Positions 23,511 through 25,885 of a stretch of 25,885 bases of DNA are shown piece after piece. Within the stretch, counting starts at the first letter, position 1. The number at the start of each line of letters is the position of its first letter. The stretch comes from an uncultured Bacteroidales bacterium (GTDB taxonomy: Bacteria > Bacteroidota > Bacteroidia > Bacteroidales > F082), in assembly GCA_937926515.1 (NCBI GenBank), contig CALAZZ010000152.1:1-25885 (forward strand). Reading direction: 5' to 3'. The notes below the pieces were generated by a model. That model was not told where the DNA came from and made no database searches. It worked only from the letters and a program-made list of their open reading frames with translations. The translations under genes were made by a program, and so were the position numbers.

Positions 23511-23896
23511 AAATAAAATATAATACCATAAATAGTTATTTTCATTTTCTATAATGGCATATTAACAATAAGCTACTGTTTAACATTCATTTGTCATTTT
23601 CTGAAACGCATGTAAAATTGCAATATTTATAATCGGAGTCAATTAATATATAATATTATCATAAATTTAGATAATGGTATTGTTAAATAATTCACATATA
23701 TTTAAATCCTGCTGAAGTGTTAAAAGTTATCAACATTCTTTTGCGATATATAACAGTATATAATTGATAAACATTTAATTATAAGACTTGGCAGTTGCAA
23801 CCATACTCTCACCAATTTGTTAAATTCATAAATTGATATAAATTTATTACTTTTGTACCTTATTTTGGTCTTAGTATTTACTAACATTTAGCCAAA
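23511..23896. other. AT-rich intergenic gap before the Fak fusion gene
   Basis: 386 bp without a gene or clear terminator, the longest gap in the window and very rich in A and T. It holds a -7 box TACTTTTG (23848-23855) 41 nt before the next gene, a TTTTG at 23740-23744 that is a poorer promoter match, a 9-bp direct repeat TCATTTTCT (23542-23550 and 23595-23603), and an ATTATC...GATAAT inverted repeat around 23655-23675. I see no small RNA with a matching terminator. Confidence 0.5.
23848..23855 (+). promoter_or_regulatory. -7 box of the Fak fusion gene
   Basis: TACTTTTG matches TAnnTTTG exactly, 41 nt before TTG 23897. A TTTG lies at 23816-23819, 28 nt further up, which is long for a -33 element. 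Confidence 0.45.
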
Positions 23897-25690
23897 TTGG
23901 AAAATATTAAAATCACTGAAATTAATGGAATTCAGCTGTATAACAGCTTTATTTCGGGAGCTCAGCGAATTTTTGAAAACCAGAAACACTTGAACAAAAT
24001 CAATGTGTTTCCCGTGGCGGATGCTGACACCGGCACCAACCTTGCTTCAACCATGCGCAGCATAGTCAATGCATCCCAACCCCATGAGAACCTTAAACTC
24101 ACTGCTGTTGCACTTGCAGATGCCGCATTGGTCGGGGCAAGAGGCAACTCAGGTATTATTTTCGCTCAATTTCTTTACGGATTCAGTAATGAGATCAAGG
24201 AAGAGGAGACGCTTACAGTTAAGGCTTTTGCAGAATACATGAAAAATGCAGTTAAGTACGCCTATGAAGCCATTGCAAATCCGGTTGAGGGCACCATGAT
24301 CTCAGTGATCAAGGACTGGGCCGAATACATCTATCATCTCAAGGATACACTGGATGATTTCCTCAGGCTACTGCTCGACGGACTCAAGAAGGCAATGGAA
24401 TCACTCAGCCTAACCACCAGGCAGATGGCTGTGTTGGCAAAAAATAATGTGGTGGATGCCGGTGCAAAAGGATTTGTAGTGTTTCTAGAAGGAATGTTTG
24501 ATTATTTTAAAAACGGCGAAGCCGTTATTAAATTAGACACCTCAAAAATTGAAATTCTGGAGTCATTGGAAACCATCAACCATGAGGAGGTCAGTTACCG
24601 TTTCTGCACCGAAGCGCTCATCAATGGGCAGGACATGAAACGGGAGCAGTTGGCCCAGATCATGGCACCCTATGGTGACTCTATGGTTATTGCCGGTTCG
24701 CCAACCAAGATGCGTGTACATATTCATACAGATGAACCATGGAAGCTGTTTGAAGATATTTCATCTGTTGGCACCATTGCCTTCAAGAAAGTGGATGATA
24801 TGGTGCTCCAAAATGATGTGGCATCCAATCGCAAACACGATATCGCGCTGGTTACTGACTCCACCTGCGATATTCCTTTGGAGCTTCTAAAAAAGCACCA
24901 AATACAGGTAGTACCACTTACAGTGCATTTTGGAGATGATTTTTACCTGGATCGAATTACCATGCAACCAGAGCAATTTTTTAACAAACTAAAGACCTCA
25001 ACTGTTTATCCCACTACTGCTCAGCCTGCCTTCCCCGAATTCATGAACAGGTATAATTACCTTGCCAGCCACTATAAATCCATCATCAGTGCCCACATTA
25101 GTTCAGGCATGAGCGGCACCTGGCAAAACAGCCTAAATGCAGCTCGTAAAATGACTGATGAAACTGGCAAAAATATATCAGTTATTGATACCAAAAGGCT
25201 TACCAGTGCTTTAGGACTGATTGTGCTTCGTACTGCTGAAGCGATTGAAGCAGGTATGAATCATGATGAAATTGTAGAAAAGATAAACAAGTGGTCAACT
25301 GATACACGAATCCTCGTTACCTCCAGAACCATGAAATATATGGTAAAAAGTGGACGCGTTAGTTACTCCAAAGGCTTAATTGGTAAATTATTGGGTATCA
25401 AACCAATTGTTGAGGTAAACCAAAAAGGAAAAACAGAAGTGTTTGGGAAACCATTCTCTGAAAAGGCAAGCATGAAGATGGTCATGAAAGAAATGGAACG
25501 CTTTGTTACCGGCAAGAAGATCTGGGGTTATGCCATATCCTATTCTGACAATGAAAGTACAGCCAATTGGTTTGCTGAGCAAATGGAAAGCCTGGTTGGT
25601 AAAAAACCTGTTTTTATACAGCAAGCCTCCCCTGTTTTGGTTACAAATACCGGACCGGGTGTTGTTGCGCTGTCAGTGATGTTAGAGTAA
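23897..25690 (+). CDS. Fused fatty-acid kinase: DAK2/DhaL (FakA-like) plus DegV (FakB-like)
   Basis: 597 residues. Residues 1-200 are a DhaL/DAK2 ATP-binding kinase domain (NVFPVADADTGTNLASTM with D42 and D44 for Mg2+; GARGNSGIIFAQFLYG). Residues about 210-305 are the FakA middle domain, with RFCTEALI (C237) and RVHIHTDEP (H275, H277), the cysteine and histidine pair conserved in FakA. Residues 313-597 are a DegV/FakB domain (DIALVTDSTCDIP, TTAQPAF, SSGMSGTW, KSGRVSYSKG). In Firmicutes, FakA phosphorylates a fatty acid held by FakB to acyl-phosphate for phospholipid synthesis; here kinase and carrier are one chain. The usual TH-x-GPG near the DegV end reads TNTGPG (N584). The start is TTG 23897, since a stop lies at 23882-23884 and no ATG follows before residue 53. 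Confidence 0.88.
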   Translation: MENIKITEINGIQLYNSFISGAQRIFENQKHLNKINVFPVADADTGTNLASTMRSIVNASQPHENLKLTAVALADAALVGARGNSGIIFAQFLYGFSNEIKEEETLTVKAFAEYMKNAVKYAYEAIANPVEGTMISVIKDWAEYIYHLKDTLDDFLRLLLDGLKKAMESLSLTTRQMAVLAKNNVVDAGAKGFVVFLEGMFDYFKNGEAVIKLDTSKIEILESLETINHEEVSYRFCTEALINGQDMKREQLAQIMAPYGDSMVIAGSPTKMRVHIHTDEPWKLFEDISSVGTIAFKKVDDMVLQNDVASNRKHDIALVTDSTCDIPLELLKKHQIQVVPLTVHFGDDFYLDRITMQPEQFFNKLKTSTVYPTTAQPAFPEFMNRYNYLASHYKSIISAHISSGMSGTWQNSLNAARKMTDETGKNISVIDTKRLTSALGLIVLRTAEAIEAGMNHDEIVEKINKWSTDTRILVTSRTMKYMVKSGRVSYSKGLIGKLLGIKPIVEVNQKGKTEVFGKPFSEKASMKMVMKEMERFVTGKKIWGYAISYSDNESTANWFAEQMESLVGKKPVFIQQASPVLVTNTGPGVVALSVMLE

Positions 25691-25813
25691 AACCTCAATA
25701 ATTGTTCCGATATTGTAAACAAGTTGTCTTCCGAATTCTTCGGTTAGCAATTCCTGATATCTTATACCGATTCTAAATACGCCTATACGACTTTAGCCAA
25801 AGCCTTTAAATCC

Positions 25814-25821
25814 TATATTTG
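25814..25821 (+). promoter_or_regulatory. -7 box before the last, partial gene
   Basis: TATATTTG is an exact -7 match 42 nt before ATG 25864. The intervening leader contains a 7-bp inverted repeat, TATTGTT (25832-25838) and AACAATA (25847-25853). Confidence 0.45.
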
Positions 25822-25863
25822 CATCACAAACTATTGTTAATAAATAAACAATAATAAGACTCT

Positions 25864-25885
25864 ATGATTACCAGACAGTTGACAC
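25864..25885 (+). CDS. Start of an unidentified gene, cut by the window end
   Basis: ATG 25864 begins MITRQLT and runs off the window. Only seven residues are visible, too few to identify. A -7 box and an AT-rich leader directly upstream support a real gene start. Confidence 0.35.

Noticed and set aside
23727..23735. DnaA-box-like TTATCAACA in the AT-rich gap, suggesting a replication origin
   Set aside because: Only one imperfect box is visible and no dnaA, dnaN or gidA neighbour is present; AT-richness alone does not support an origin.
25731..25743. Hairpin CCGAA-TTC-TTCGG after the Fak fusion gene
   Set aside because: A 5-bp stem with a 3-nt loop and no T-run; not enough to call a terminator.
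1..25885. Mobile elements, phage, CRISPR arrays, tRNA genes, defence islands
   Set aside because: I looked for transposase or integrase motifs, regularly spaced repeats and tRNA-like cloverleaf ends and found none; gene content is chromosomal.

Overview
The window looks like an ordinary chromosomal segment of a Bacteroidota bacterium. Three things point there. Several protein families are typical of that phylum (DUF5686/carboxypeptidase-regulatory outer-membrane protein, DUF6134, head-GIN/DUF2807 protein, DUF3108). Shine-Dalgarno sequences are scarce. The Bacteroidota promoter form (-33 TTG/TTTG, -7 TAnnTTTG) recurs just upstream of start codons, for example before thrS, the ICMT-like gene and alr. 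I see no tRNA, rRNA, CRISPR array, insertion sequence, phage gene or integrase. Assignment below phylum is not possible by reading alone.

Layout. 1-349: C-terminal end of a topoisomerase IV subunit A gene. 405-3059: DUF5686 outer-membrane protein. 3118-4566 (-): PutP-like Na+ symporter, divergent from a small DUF1858 protein (4648-4884). 4897-5523 (-): pdxH, divergent from a DUF1684 lipid-anchored or membrane-anchored protein (5581-6285). A bidirectional terminator (6332-6370) separates that from the translation operon thrS-infC-rpmI-rplT (9565-6377, -). In that operon infC must start at an ATT codon behind a strong AGGAG, and the rpmI-rplT spacer carries a 7-bp inverted repeat. 9719-12209: DUF3108 protein, head-GIN protein (-) and an ICMT-like membrane methyltransferase.

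12216-19727 is the most system-like region. A leftward set (MarR regulator, small PD-(D/E)XK-like protein, SSS symporter, GNAT acetyltransferase, alanine-racemase-like gene, alanine/ornithine-racemase-like gene) faces a rightward pair (EamA transporter overlapping by 47 nt a lysine-dehydrogenase/saccharopine-dehydrogenase-like gene). Two near-identical inverted repeats, one beside the MarR start and one over the promoter of the PD-(D/E)XK-like gene, suggest one regulator for the set. Two racemases, two transporters and an amino-acid dehydrogenase suggest uptake and breakdown of a D/L amino acid, perhaps lysine or ornithine; this is inference.

19931-25690 is mostly membrane and lipid metabolism: DUF6134 periplasmic protein, TauE/SafE transporter, then a tight trio of CdsA-like cytidylyltransferase, CTP-dependent polyprenol/diacylglycerol-kinase-like protein and CDP-alcohol phosphatidyltransferase. 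After a 386-bp AT-rich gap comes a single-chain fusion of a FakA-like (DAK2/DhaL) kinase with a FakB-like (DegV) fatty-acid carrier. Together they could activate fatty acids and diacylglycerol/isoprenoid alcohols into CDP-lipids. The window ends just inside a new rightward reading frame.
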